Below are positions 25,101 through 37,100 of a stretch of 64,000 nt of DNA, one piece after another; position 1 is the stretch's first letter, and the number at the start of each line of letters is the position of its first letter. The notes under the pieces are model-generated. The model searched no databases. It was not told where the DNA came from and was given only the letters and a program-made list of their open reading frames with translations. Source of the DNA: Todiramphus chloris collaris (taxonomy: Eukaryota > Chordata > Aves > Coraciiformes > Alcedinidae); contig JANVCC010000183.1 in NCBI GenBank assembly GCA_025345505.1, forward strand, positions 485,248 to 549,247, written 5' to 3'. The position numbers were made by a program, and so were the translations under genes.

Positions 25101-28100
25101 TTTTTGCTTACGTGGGATTTCTTTCTACAACACAGCAGGTTCAAACATCTGGTTGGGCAAGAATATTCTGTTCTAGCTTCATCCGACCAGCAACTGTTGC
25201 TTATGGAGGAAAAAAAACCAACCTGACAATTTGGAAACTGCTTGTGCAGACAGAGCCTGAAGGAAGGCAGATGTACATCTCGCATGCGTTGAGCTCGAGA
25301 TCACCAGGAAGGACCCAGACTTTGCCCAACACCAAATATCTCAGGGACTTTCTACTGGATGTGTAAAACTGTGTATGTGAGAGTTGTTACTCCTTTAAAC
25401 AAGGTGCTGACACGGGATGGAGGTGGCATCTACATGGCAAAGTAATCCCAACACAGATTCAGAACTGGAATTTTGCATGAAATCCTAATTATTTTAGACA
25501 GGGGTCGTTCTGTAGGTAAAAAGCTGGATTACCTGAATCCGTTACAAGAGGTAACGTGGCTTTGTGTATGCTCCAATTAAAAACAGCCTCTCTGCTTCAA
25601 AGACACTCTAATTACATGGCCTACGTTTTATGGGCAATCTCCCCAGTTTTCCATTTCAGAAAACAACTTGCATCCCAGCAAACAAACAAACAAAAAAAAC
25701 CCCAGCAATAAAAAAAATTATAATAATTAAAGAAAACAAACCCAAAAACAACAGTGAAAAACACCAGCACTTCTATGCACTGCTTGCCCCAAACCAGTTA
25801 AAGCAAAAGCAGAGAGCACACAAACTACAGACATCTCCTAGGATGCAGTAAAATCCTCAACAGCAGATAAAAAAAAAAAAAGAAAAAGACAAACATACAC
25901 AGAGCAAAAACAAACTTTGCCATTTCCAACAGAAGCATCAGCAGCGAGGAGCACCTCAGAGCCTCAAAAAACTGAGCCTGGGGTATCCAGATCTGTAGAT
26001 TTTGCTCCGTTCTTCTCAACACCGGGACGCTCTGACTCTTTGGCAGGCTAGCTGTGAAAGAGCTGTGCTTTTACTCTGCCATAGCCATTTGTTTTTCCAA
26101 TGACGTGTATACTTATATGGCTGGGTTTGGTTCTTTTTACGTCTTTTTTTTTCCTTTTCTATATGCAAACAAGAAACCATTAGGGCTTACAGCAAGGTGA
26201 GAAGGTTAGAAGACAGCGTTGCCCCTGCTCCCCAGGCAATGACAGCTCTATGCTCTCCAGCAGGAGCCAAGTGCTCCCTGCACACGGTGGCTTTGTGTGC
26301 ACGGCGGCTCCGAGCCGCTGTCGACAAAGCCACGCGACGTGCAGAGAGCAAGCTCTGCCTCTGCTGCTCCTGTCGGCACAGCCTGGGGGCTGGTCTACCT
26401 CGATAAGCTCCTGCTGCCCACTTCCCCTTCTTCACCCAGCTCAATATTCTGAAGTTTTTCAGGAAAAGGGGGGAAAAAAAAAAAAATAGCCCTCGTGATG
26501 GTGCAGCTCCGAGAAACCCCAGCGAGTTCTGCCAGAACTGAGCTCTGGATCCGAATTCCCCTCGTGCGCCGGACGCCTCCGGCTTTATCAACACAACCTG
26601 AACTCGCAGCACTTTTTCTGTTCGTACCCATCTCCTACCTATTCGGGTATTGGCAAATACATCAGCTAGTGACCCACTGGTCCCTTTGCCTTCTCCATGG
26701 GAAAGTGTAGAAGATGCTGATGAAGATGTGGATGACCCCTGAATAGATCGGTTGATCCAAGACTCAGCATTCTGTAAGCTCTGATGCAATGCAGCAGAAA
26801 GAGCAGCTTGGCGCCTTAGCGACCCCTCATCCTCGGATGCGGAAGACGTGTCTGTGTGGAAGCAGAAAAGAAAATCTAGCTGCTTAGGGAAAAGCACATT
26901 GCACGGAACATGCTCTCTTTCCAATTCACAGGCTTGTCATATAAGCATCTTTATTTTTTTTTGCCCCCCACAGGCTGTGTCACACAAGGTTACATTGGCC
27001 AAACCAGAAGGTAAAGCAGCAGACGTCTCCAACGCGAGCACATTTACCCCGGGTGCTTCGCCCCTCTTGACAGCACACAAAAGATTCACCTCCTCAAACA
27101 AGTATCCTTCCCCGGGCTCTCCGAGTTTATTGACTTTTTACTTTTCCAGTCACATTCTAGAATATCAGCTGCTGTATTGCCTAACTTTGGTAATTCTGAA
27201 ATGGAAAGCGAGGGGTCAGTATCACTGTCGCCGCGGGAACAAAGCGAGTGCAGGCTCTGGAGAACAAAGGTGCCAAGGCCACGCGCAGAGAACGCTTTTG
27301 TCTGGTGTTCTAAATGGTCCCTTTCAGTTGCAGAAAACAAAACCAAAAACCCCCAGAACGAAACAAACTCCAACAAGGAACTGCATCCTGCGTTGCCCAG
27401 AGAGCAGATACCTTGTCCATCCTAAAGCTGGGAACTCATCATTTCTTTATGGCTCCGTTCAGGCTGGGCCTAAGATTTAAGGTGTTCTTCCAAGTGACTG
27501 CCTGTGCTCTGGTCCTACATCAAACCACTCCGTCGTGTTCTACCTACTGGACGGAGCAGAACTGAGCTGAAGAAAAAGATTGGTTCCAGAGAGTGTGTTA
27601 ACCTTTACTGGTGTGGCACCCACAGCTCAGGGTGCGCTGCGGTCCTGGGCAGGTCAGTGCAAAGCTGAGACCCGAGCAGACACTGGGAATGTGCATTTAT
27701 CCCCCAGTAGAAAGGAAAAGAAAAAAGTTACTATGCAGAGAAGAAAAAAAGAGAAGTTTTGAGCAGAGTGACCTAGCAGAGCAGTTTTGGAGAGGTGAAT
27801 TCACAACGAAACACCAATTCATAACCTTCAGATGACTTTGTCAACCCAAACGACTGTGATGCTTCTGCACAATGAGAGACAACGCGAAGTCGCCGTTGAA
27901 AATGACACACGTTCACCTTCACACCCGTGCACAGAGCCGTGCAGAAGCAGAGAGGGTTGGCAATGTCTGAGGCACGTGCACCGTGACCAGACACCGCGTC
28001 ACCGAAGTGTTTTGCCACGGACGCCCCTCGGGAGGGGAAGAAAAGTCCTGCAAGTCACGGAATCCCACGGGACCCCCTCCAAGAAACGTACATTGCTGCA

Positions 28101-31100
28101 AATCCTTTGCCTGCGTGCTGAGCATTAACCCTTAAGAAAATGAAAACCTGAATTATGCAGCTGGGAGGGAAGCAACGGAGGAAGCCTTGGGCCAGAAAGC
28201 CTGCTCAGCTCTTGCCGATCGATTCTCGAACAGCTCCCAGAAGAGGGGAAGTTTCCACAGCCCTAACAGCAGCCCCCCGTTACCTCCGCGCGGGCACGGA
28301 CAGCGCGACCCTAACCTGGGGGAGTGCAGGCGTCGGCCGGGGACTGGACGAAGGTGGACCGTCTCTTTGTCGGCATGGGCAGGGCCATCTTCTGCTCTTT
28401 GTGCTTCGCCAGGGCCGCCTGCACGGCTTCCGTGTGGATATCTGCAAAGCCCACGGTCAGTTTGGCAACGGGAGAGGAGGGGGAAGAACAACACACCAGG
28501 CTGGCTGGGTTTATACAGCCCACCCTCCCAAACAACCCAGTTTTGCTGTGCCATGAGGAACATTTCCCTCTCCCCACCAGCTTTTTTGTCTTAAACTCAC
28601 TGAGGTTTCTAAAGCTAGCAAGCTAACAGCATGGCCAGGTTTGCTTAGTCTGGAATCTTCTGCATTAGGTCATTAGATGCTGGTGTCTCCAGCAATCCCA
28701 ACCTCCCCGGATTGTTCCCAAAGATTATCCTAAAATAATAAAAACTGACCCTCTCTTTGCTTCAGCAGCTGCAGCCCTACGAGCCTGATGGTTCTTTACA
28801 CGGAATCACCAAGGTAGGACCTCCCACCAGTGGAAAATGAGCTCGATTCCTTTAGAGGACACACCAAGAGGGATCCCAGGTGAGCTCTTGCCCCTGCCCT
28901 TACCGGATCGATAGCGTTCATCTCTGGCCCCCCCTGAGCGAGCTCGGTGAAATTTGGATGAGGAGGAGGATGATGATGATGATGCTGGGGCTGGAGTTGC
29001 AGATGGAACAGGCATCTGAGTTCTGGATTCCTTCTGTAATGCTGGATCAACCCCTGGAAAACAGTCCACAATTCTCTGAGAGCAGGAAATCAAAGTAGTT
29101 TTTTTCTGACCACACTTTTCCCACATAATTACAGGATTTCCCCCCTTTTTTTTCCAATTGCAGTGCAGTGGATCTAATTAGTTTCATAATACATCTGTCC
29201 AATTATACCATAATCAGTTAAGATAGACCTGTCCCTCCTCTGACCTTACTCCAGAGAGTTTTTTTCCCAGCTTTTTTTTCTTTTTAAGGGGTTGTTGGGT
29301 GGTAGAGCGACACAGGGTATATGTCAACTGCTTTCAGAGGTCACCATCATTTACACCAGTCTCCTGCAGACACCACTAATGTGGGCACAAGGAGTGAAGG
29401 GCTTGGGCTGCTGTGGTGGAGTCGTTACCCCAAATTAAATCTGAGTTGTGAAAAGCAAGAGCATAGAAAAATACGTGGTTACTGACCCAGTGCACGTTAT
29501 TGACAGGAAAACCAATAACACACCACGGGCGACAGCCGCTGCCCTTCGCCTTAATTACCAACCCAGAGACCTCTACTTGTCCAGGTCCTGCCTCCCTTCA
29601 GTGTGACAAGAAGTGAGCTGCTTCACCATCCTGGAGAAGTTTGTTTTTCCCAGGAGCACAGGGATCTGATAGGAAATTATCATTGTGGGTATTTCAGCAA
29701 GGAAGAGTCACTGCCGGAGCCCCGATTCTGAAAGGAATCCGTGCATCGATGGGAACCTTCGATGAGTGAAAGGTCCTGGAGCTGTAGCTATCTTCAGGTT
29801 GGCACCTGAAGTGTTGAAGTATCTTCAGGTTGGCANNNNNNNNNNGGTTGGCACCTGAAGTGTTGAAGTATCTTCAGGTTGGCACCTGAAGTCCTGCAAA
29901 CGGAGCAGCAACCTCGTCGTCCAAGCACGCGCTGCTTATGGATTCTCACCAACGACCAAAGGGTTAGAGAAATGAAGAGGAAACCACAAAATCCTGTACT
30001 CCAATTCCAGTCGCACCGCTTTCTTACCGTGTGGTTTGAGGTAAACAACTTCAGGCAAGCTCCTGGAGCTCAGGGAACTCACAATACCAGCAAATCACAC
30101 CTAACGAGTTGCAGAAACCTTCAACCATCATCTCCTGCACCTTCCGAGGTCCCACAGAGCAGAAGAGTCACTGGATGCTGCAGCAAGGGAAGGATCCACT
30201 GCAGCCCAGCACGGGGAAAAGAGTCAAGCCTCCGGAGGCAGGGTTCTCCTGGAAGCTGTCTCTCAACCCCCAGCATCACTGCGCAGCCCGAGAACCTCGT
30301 CACCTCGAAGCTGCAGCAGTTTGAGAGCAACACCAGCACTCAGCAGAGGTGAGCTGCCGAGCTCGTGCATCAGCGACTCTGAATTGCCGTGCAGGAAAAC
30401 AGGACCCTCTGTTTCTAGTTAAAAAGGACAGATCCTGCTAGCCAGAAATCCTCAGACTGCATTAGGGGACAAACAACTACTCTCTGGTTTCACTCCCTTC
30501 CTCTCCTTCTGGAACACATTTCATGGGTAACTATTTTAACGCCTCTGTAGAACATCTTTGCCTCCATGGAACCAGTTCTTTCAATCCAAAGACAAGACAC
30601 CTTCCCAGCCTGAGAAGAAAAGCTGACTGTTTCCTGATCAAGCGAGTATTTCTGAGTTTGAGTACCCACTAGATGTCAGCAGCAGATTTAACACCATTTT
30701 AAATGAATTATTAAATTCATATCCAATTCTCTTTCGTAAGCCTGGCAGCAGCGTCTGCTCCGCTCTGCAGGGCACGGCGAGGCAAACACGACGGGATGGT
30801 GAAGGGCTCCAACGCGTCTGTCAGTGAGACACAAACGCCGGGAGAGCTCCCCATCCAACCCTTCCACCAGGACCCGGCAGCCGCAGCCGCGGAGAATCAC
30901 CAGGGTTACGCAACAGAGCGGGCGCAGCCGCCCGAGCCTGGCAGGTGACGGGTGACTTCCCAAGCGTTCCCTTCGGGATAATCCTGCCCTAGCTGCTGGG
31001 TTTTTTTTTTTTTTTTTCTTGCAGGATCCAAATCCACCGAGATCGGGGGAAAAAAAGATTTAGATTTGCTTATGAGGAATGCTATGGATTTTTTTTTTTA

Positions 31101-34100
31101 ATTGTCCTTAATCTTCACAGAATCGCAGAACCACTCCGGTTGGAAAAGCCCCTTGGGATCATCGTGTCCAACCATGAGCCCTACTCAACAAGTTCACCCC
31201 TAGACCATGTCCCCCAACACCACATCCCAGCGATGCTGAAACACATCCAGGGATGGGGACTCACCCACCTCCCTGGGCAGCCCATTCCAAGATCTCCCCC
31301 ACCTCCCTGGGCAGCCCATTCCAAGATCTCCCCACCCTTTCCATGGAGAATTTTTCCCTAGTGTCCAGTCTAACCCTCCCTTGTTTCAGCTCGAGGCCGT
31401 TCCCTCTGGTTCTGTCCCTAATGACCTGAGAGCAGAGCCCAGCCCCAGCCTCTCTGCAATGTCCTTTCTCAGGGAGCTGGAGAGAGTGAGGAGCTCTCCC
31501 CTCAGCCTCCTCTTCCTCACACTAACCAGGCCCAGCTCCTTCAAACAAAAGAGCTGGCTGCTTTGTGAGCCCTGCGCTCTGTTCAAGAGGTTCAATGATT
31601 CAGAAACTCAAGAGACTTCTCACAAAAAGATTTTTAGATGAAGAGAGTCATTAGAAGCATGATGTATGATCAGCCTGGATAAACGTTTACGTTAATAACA
31701 AGCGCTGGGTTCCCCTGCCAGGAGAGAAGCAGCAGGCAAACCAGTTATTCTGCTGGTTTGCATACAGAACTGGAGTCCTGGTGTTGCTCTGGCTGGTCCT
31801 CGTAATGAGATGACTTTCATTTCAAGCTACGTGACTGTAAAACCCATGTCAGTAAAACCCTCGAGTCCCCGGGGTTTAGGAGTCAGCCTGGGCAGTGCTG
31901 CCAGAAACCAGGGGCAGCCTCGCTCCGGGCGACGGCCGCTGCCTGCAGAGAGCAGGACCCACCGGGCTTCGGGGAGGCAGAGACTGGCACAGAAGGAAAC
32001 TGGAGGGAGCTTCATTCTGCCCTGGATGAGACACAAAGGAAGAACTCAGGTGCTCCACCAATTCAGCCCTAGATATTATTTCCAAGATGGAAGAAGTTTA
32101 TTTCCTCGAGTCAAGGGATGAGCTTTGTTTGCAATCCTGACACCCCTCAGACCGGGTAAGGAAGGAAGGAATTGCCCATGCTGCAAGTCAGGGCTTGTGA
32201 ACGGGTGAAACTCTCTAAACAACACGGAGCTGGAGCACGTGTGCGTGATTTACAGGTTGAGACAGAGCTGGTTTATCACTGGTTACTACTCCACGTTAGC
32301 TCCCAGTCGATGCTTAAAGGTGGGGGAGAAAGAAAAGAGAAAAATAAAAAGCAAAGCTTGCAGAGTTCTTTCTGCTGGTTATTGGGTGGCAGGAAGGGGC
32401 TTCTGAGACAGGAAACAAAGAAGAAAAAGCTTTTCTTCCAAAGTGCCACGATCTCCAAGAAATGAAACACTAAAGTAACAGAATCTGGGAAATAACAACG
32501 GGTGGGAAGCAGCAACGGTCCCACCTTGCGCTCCACGGGAACAGCGTGAAGCAGAAACCCCAGCAGAGCACAGATTAAGAGCCAGAACTCACGGACCGGT
32601 TAAATTAGCTCTAAACGATAGCCATCTCTACGGGTTTACAAGCACATTACTCCTGGCTTCCAACACCTTTCCCTGAGGTACTGAAATACAAACCACAGCG
32701 GATCGCGCTCCTCTTACCTTTCCAATAAAGTACCTACTCCAACATCCTCTTTGCTTGCTTGGAATTCCTATTTGACTTTTTCTTTGCATCACCATAAGAA
32801 CAGGGAAGAGAAGCCAGGGCACTCCAGCAGTCACACGAAGCCCCGGCAGCGAGTCAGTGCTTAATGAAGATCACTTCCCTTATGCATTAGCAGAGGAACT
32901 GAAGGCGTTCTCTTCACGAGCAAGAAACCGTGCACGGGCTGCTCGCTTTGGCAGGAGGGTCCCTGGGCCTGAGCTGAAGAGCTGGAGATGCTGTGCCAGG
33001 TTTGCAGCAGCAAACGCGGGCGGCAGCTCCTGCTCCGGGCAGGGGTTCACCCGCGGGCTGCGGCGAGAACGAGTCCCAAGAGGCATCGGGTTGCTCCATC
33101 GCCGCAGAGCCGCCGGAGCGTCCAAAAAGCGCGTCGTGCCCCATCCCTTCCAACAGGCAGGAGGACAACCCTCACAGAGGACTCCGAGGGTGTTGAAATG
33201 AAAGCAACACCTCCAGGCTCCGAGCCTCTCCCTCTGCTTCTGAAGGGAGCCGCAGCTCCGCACGTTCAGAGAGGCGACGGCTGGGTGGCCTCCATCCGTG
33301 ACACAAGAGGAGCACGTCTGTCCTCCCTGCTTCGGGTTGGGCAACTGCAAAATCAGCAGCAGAACTTCACGTGCCCAGCCTGGGAGAAGCTGCTCCCAGA
33401 TGTTTCCTCAAAGCCTTTTCGTGCAGCAGGCAGTGCGGAACAGCAGAGCAGCGACGCCGGTGCCACAGCCCCGTCACCTCAGTCAGCTCCACTTAGAGGA
33501 ATGGGTGTTGCAGCAGGAAAACATGTATCTTTAGGTAATTAACACTGTTGCCTTAACTCTAAAATAATGAGGCAAGCTCCCAGAGGCAATGGGAATGGAG
33601 CACAGGTTGTGAGCAGTAAGAACCTCCCTGACGATAAGGCTGACGTGCCCCGACACGTTGTCACACCTACCCTCATCTCATTTCCCTTCGGCCAGCACCA
33701 GGAAGGTGCTTTCAGAGACGTAAGGCACTAAATGCCAGGAGTAAATCTTTTTCTTCTTTATTATTTTTTTTTCATTTCCCCTCCTGTTGTGGGCTACATT
33801 CATTTTCTGCTCATTAACAAGGTGACCTGATTCCGAATCCCTCACGCGTGACTTCAAGAGGCTTCTTCCGCCAGGAGATTCCCCGCTGGAGGGGCAGCTT
33901 GATCCAAGGTATACAAAAGCTGGAGGGCTGAGCCAGAGAGCGGCCAAAAACGCTGCCTTAATCGGTGACCTCGTGTCAGCGCGAGCCTCCTCCTGAACCC
34001 CGGGCTCGTTCCGCAGCTTTCCAAAGCGCGACAATTAAAATAGCAGGGCTGCGGAGAGTCTTGCCAAAGACTTTTTTTTTTCCCCTCCTAATTAAACCCC

Positions 34101-37100
34101 AAGCATGTGTGTACAGTGACAGGCACGAGGGGCATGAGATCGGGTCGTCGGGTGACGAGCAGCCTGGAGAGCTTCAGCCTCCACCAGACTCCAGGGCAAA
34201 AGCAAGTCTGCCAACAAGGCACTTTAAGGAGCCCACGTTGCCATCCAAGGCTCCAGATCTCCACCGGTACCCACGTTGGGCTGGGAGACTGTAAAACCTG
34301 CTTAACAAACACCTACTTACAAAGGCCAGAAAGAGGGATTAGCCATGGGTGTTATTTTCAGTTTTTCTTTAAATAACAGAAACAGATTTGGTACAAAAGG
34401 CAGCGACTGAGTGGTCAGAGATTCCGATCACATCCCGGTTCAGAGAGGCAGCCCTCGGTTCTCGGAGAGCTGTTTGGAACAAACCCTCAGCTTGGAAGGC
34501 TGAAAGGCAGTTTTTCCTTGCCTTGCTACCTGCAGCACAGCAGCTTAGAGAGAACAGGCTGCTCTGTCCTGTCTGAAACACCCACCAAGGCTCGGAGGGG
34601 AGAACAGGCGCCGGCTTTAGACGCGCACGGAAGAACAAGGCTGGGCTGGAGGAAAGCAGGGAGGTGACTCTGGGGTGGCAGAGTCTCCAAGTCAGCCCAG
34701 GACAGGGGCAGGGCTCTTTTCTGCTCCTCAAGCAACTGCTTGGAGCGTGCTGCTGTAATTCCAGCAGGAAAAACCCGGGACGAGCCTTCCCCAGCGGATG
34801 CAGCACTAATGGTCAATAAGTGCACTTTTAGCCTTTCACTCTTTTTCTCATTTTCTGGCAGCAGTTCAGTCTCAGGAAATTACAGTAAGCCCAGTCACGA
34901 CTGCCCGTCGTGGCCATTCACTCCCCGAAGAGCCAAGAGGCAGACACATCAGTCTGCAGTGGTTACGCATCTCAGCAGTGCAATTATTTTGGGTAAGCAT
35001 CCCCACAGTAATTATTAGGCACACTTTCAGTCACGTCTTTCGGTTTACAATGACATATCATTATCCTACAGTCAGCTCCACTGCTAAGATCTTTGAACCC
35101 CAAGAGGCAAAGGTAAAGGGAGTAGGTCGTCCAGAGCTGGCTCCTGGAATCTCCGTGCTCCGTGCCACAGCTCCCAGCGACACCAAGGGTACAGGAAACC
35201 CAGCTGAAACGAGCACCTACCTTGGGTCTGGGGAACATAGGGAGCCAGAAGCTTTGCTCTCTTCTTCTCATACCCCTTTTGTGTGATGTCCCCTAAAACC
35301 AAGGAAAGAAGAGTCAGTTAACCTTGCTCTTGTTTTTCCGTCTGAGGTCCGTTTGCTTTTCACTGAGGTGGAAGTTTCACCTGAAGGCAGCAATGCAGAC
35401 GCTGCAGAAAACCTGAAATCAAGTAAAGGCGAGTCCATTACGGTTTCAAAGCCGCCGAGCTGCTGAAGTTTCCCTTGGGATCAGAGAGACAAGCCCTACA
35501 CTACTTAAAGGCACTAATTTGAATCAGAGCAGCTATCTAAATGGAATATCAAAACACTGAAAACCTGAAAAGGCAAACTCAGAGTGCATGAAAATATTCT
35601 GTGACCACAAAGCCAGCTTGGGATAACGAAATGGAATCGTTCCCAAGCACCGGGGCGAAGGCAGGAGTACAAATTCATCGAACTGAGAACAGCTTTGGGC
35701 AAGGAAAGCGAACTGACCGCGGGAGCTCCTCGGGGCCGAAGCGAGGAGGAGCAGGGTCACGGGCCAGAGAGCTGCCCAGCAAGCGCTGGGGAATCAGACC
35801 TTCCACCAGTTCCGTCTGACGGTCGACGACGGCGACCCTGGGGCTCTGGGGGCTTTACCCTCTAATTCTGCTGCCTGCCCGCTGGCAGAGGCACGCAGGA
35901 GGTAGATGCCTGAGCTCCGCAGAAGCAAAAACTCCTGAAGAGAAGAAGTATTAGTAAACTTTTCCCTTTTTTTCAAAACTAAGCTGTCTGATCCCGGAGG
36001 TGAACCATCTGGCTTCTGTCTTTGCTTTAATTTCTCACATTACATCAGAACCACAAGAAAGACTGAAACCTTGAAGGGATTAAAACAAAGAAGCCCTGCG
36101 GCGTTTCCAGCCTTTCTGTAGCCTGACCTGCACTTGCAACCTCTTATCTCTTGGGACTGGAAGCGATCACACACCGAGCAGTAAGAAAACATCAAGTATT
36201 TGGTATTGCTTCTCGAGCTACAACTGAACCTGTCTTTCTGTCACAACAAGAACCTGGTGATGGCCAACGACCTGTTTGCTTTCCCGTGAGCCCGATTCCT
36301 GCCAGGCAGCAGCAGAGTAGCAGCCCCCGCGCAGCCCAGCACTGCCCCTGCTGCCTGGCAGCATCCTGTGCCTGGCAGCATCCTCCTGCCAGACGCTTCC
36401 AGCCTGATCCGGAGGGACCGCGTCACGGAAGGTGATTAGAGGGTTTAGGCTCTAAGCCTCCAACCCGCATCTCTGCGGAGAGGTTCCAGCCAACTGGCCA
36501 GTTTTGGGTTCCCAAGGTGATTCTGCGGCACCGAATGGCTCGGGAAGGGGCTGGACCCCCCTTGCTGTGAGACTCGAGTCTCGGCGGCACTGGAGCCGAA
36601 GCGGGCGCTGGTGCGTTGGCACACGGGTTTATCTCACTCCTCTGACACCGCGCCTGAGTCAGGCCCCGACAAGCCCGAACAAACCCGGCAGCTGAAAACC
36701 AGAATGGCCGTGAAGCGCTGAAACGCCAACCAAAGCAGTAATTTTAACGCTCGCTTGCGAGATGCAGCTCGGTTAAAGGAGCCCAGCTCACAAGAAAGGT
36801 ATGCTGCCGAAGGACACCTTCAAAAGAAGGAGCCACACGAAAGCTACGCCAAGAGGGCAACGTTTCGATCGATGCAGGAGCTGCAGAATCCAGCAGCTTT
36901 TCCCAGGCGGGCCCCTTCCGTGTTCGGAGGTGGGTTTTGGTCCCCACGCTCGCTCCTCTGGCTCGTGGACGTAGCAGGGCGACGGTCGCTGCTGAAAGCC
37001 AGCCCTGCTCGGAAAGGGGGAGGAAGGGCTCTCAAGAAGCCAAGCCACAGGTTTGTTTGTAGCTCGTTATGTTGTCATTAATTTCCCCGCGGGATTTAAT

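Larger units (their letters stand above)
22894..28903 (-). other. DIP2B introns 3-8 (non-coding content)
   Basis: Introns 5 (24365-26638) and 4 (26852-28315) are the large ones. They hold A-rich low-complexity runs at about 24680-24720 and 25677-25760. I saw no transposon or RNA gene. Confidence 0.65.
29054..35220 (-). other. DIP2B intron 2
   Basis: 6.2-kb intron. Contains a hairpin-forming tandem repeat with an assembly gap (29789-29892), poly-T tracts at 31001-31018 and 31089-31099, and a CR1 fragment (31116-31546). The rest shows no recognisable feature. Confidence 0.75.

Noticed and set aside
29789-29892. Possible CRISPR-like array
   Set aside because: Units are directly adjacent with no unique spacers, in a vertebrate intron. 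It is a tandem repeat.
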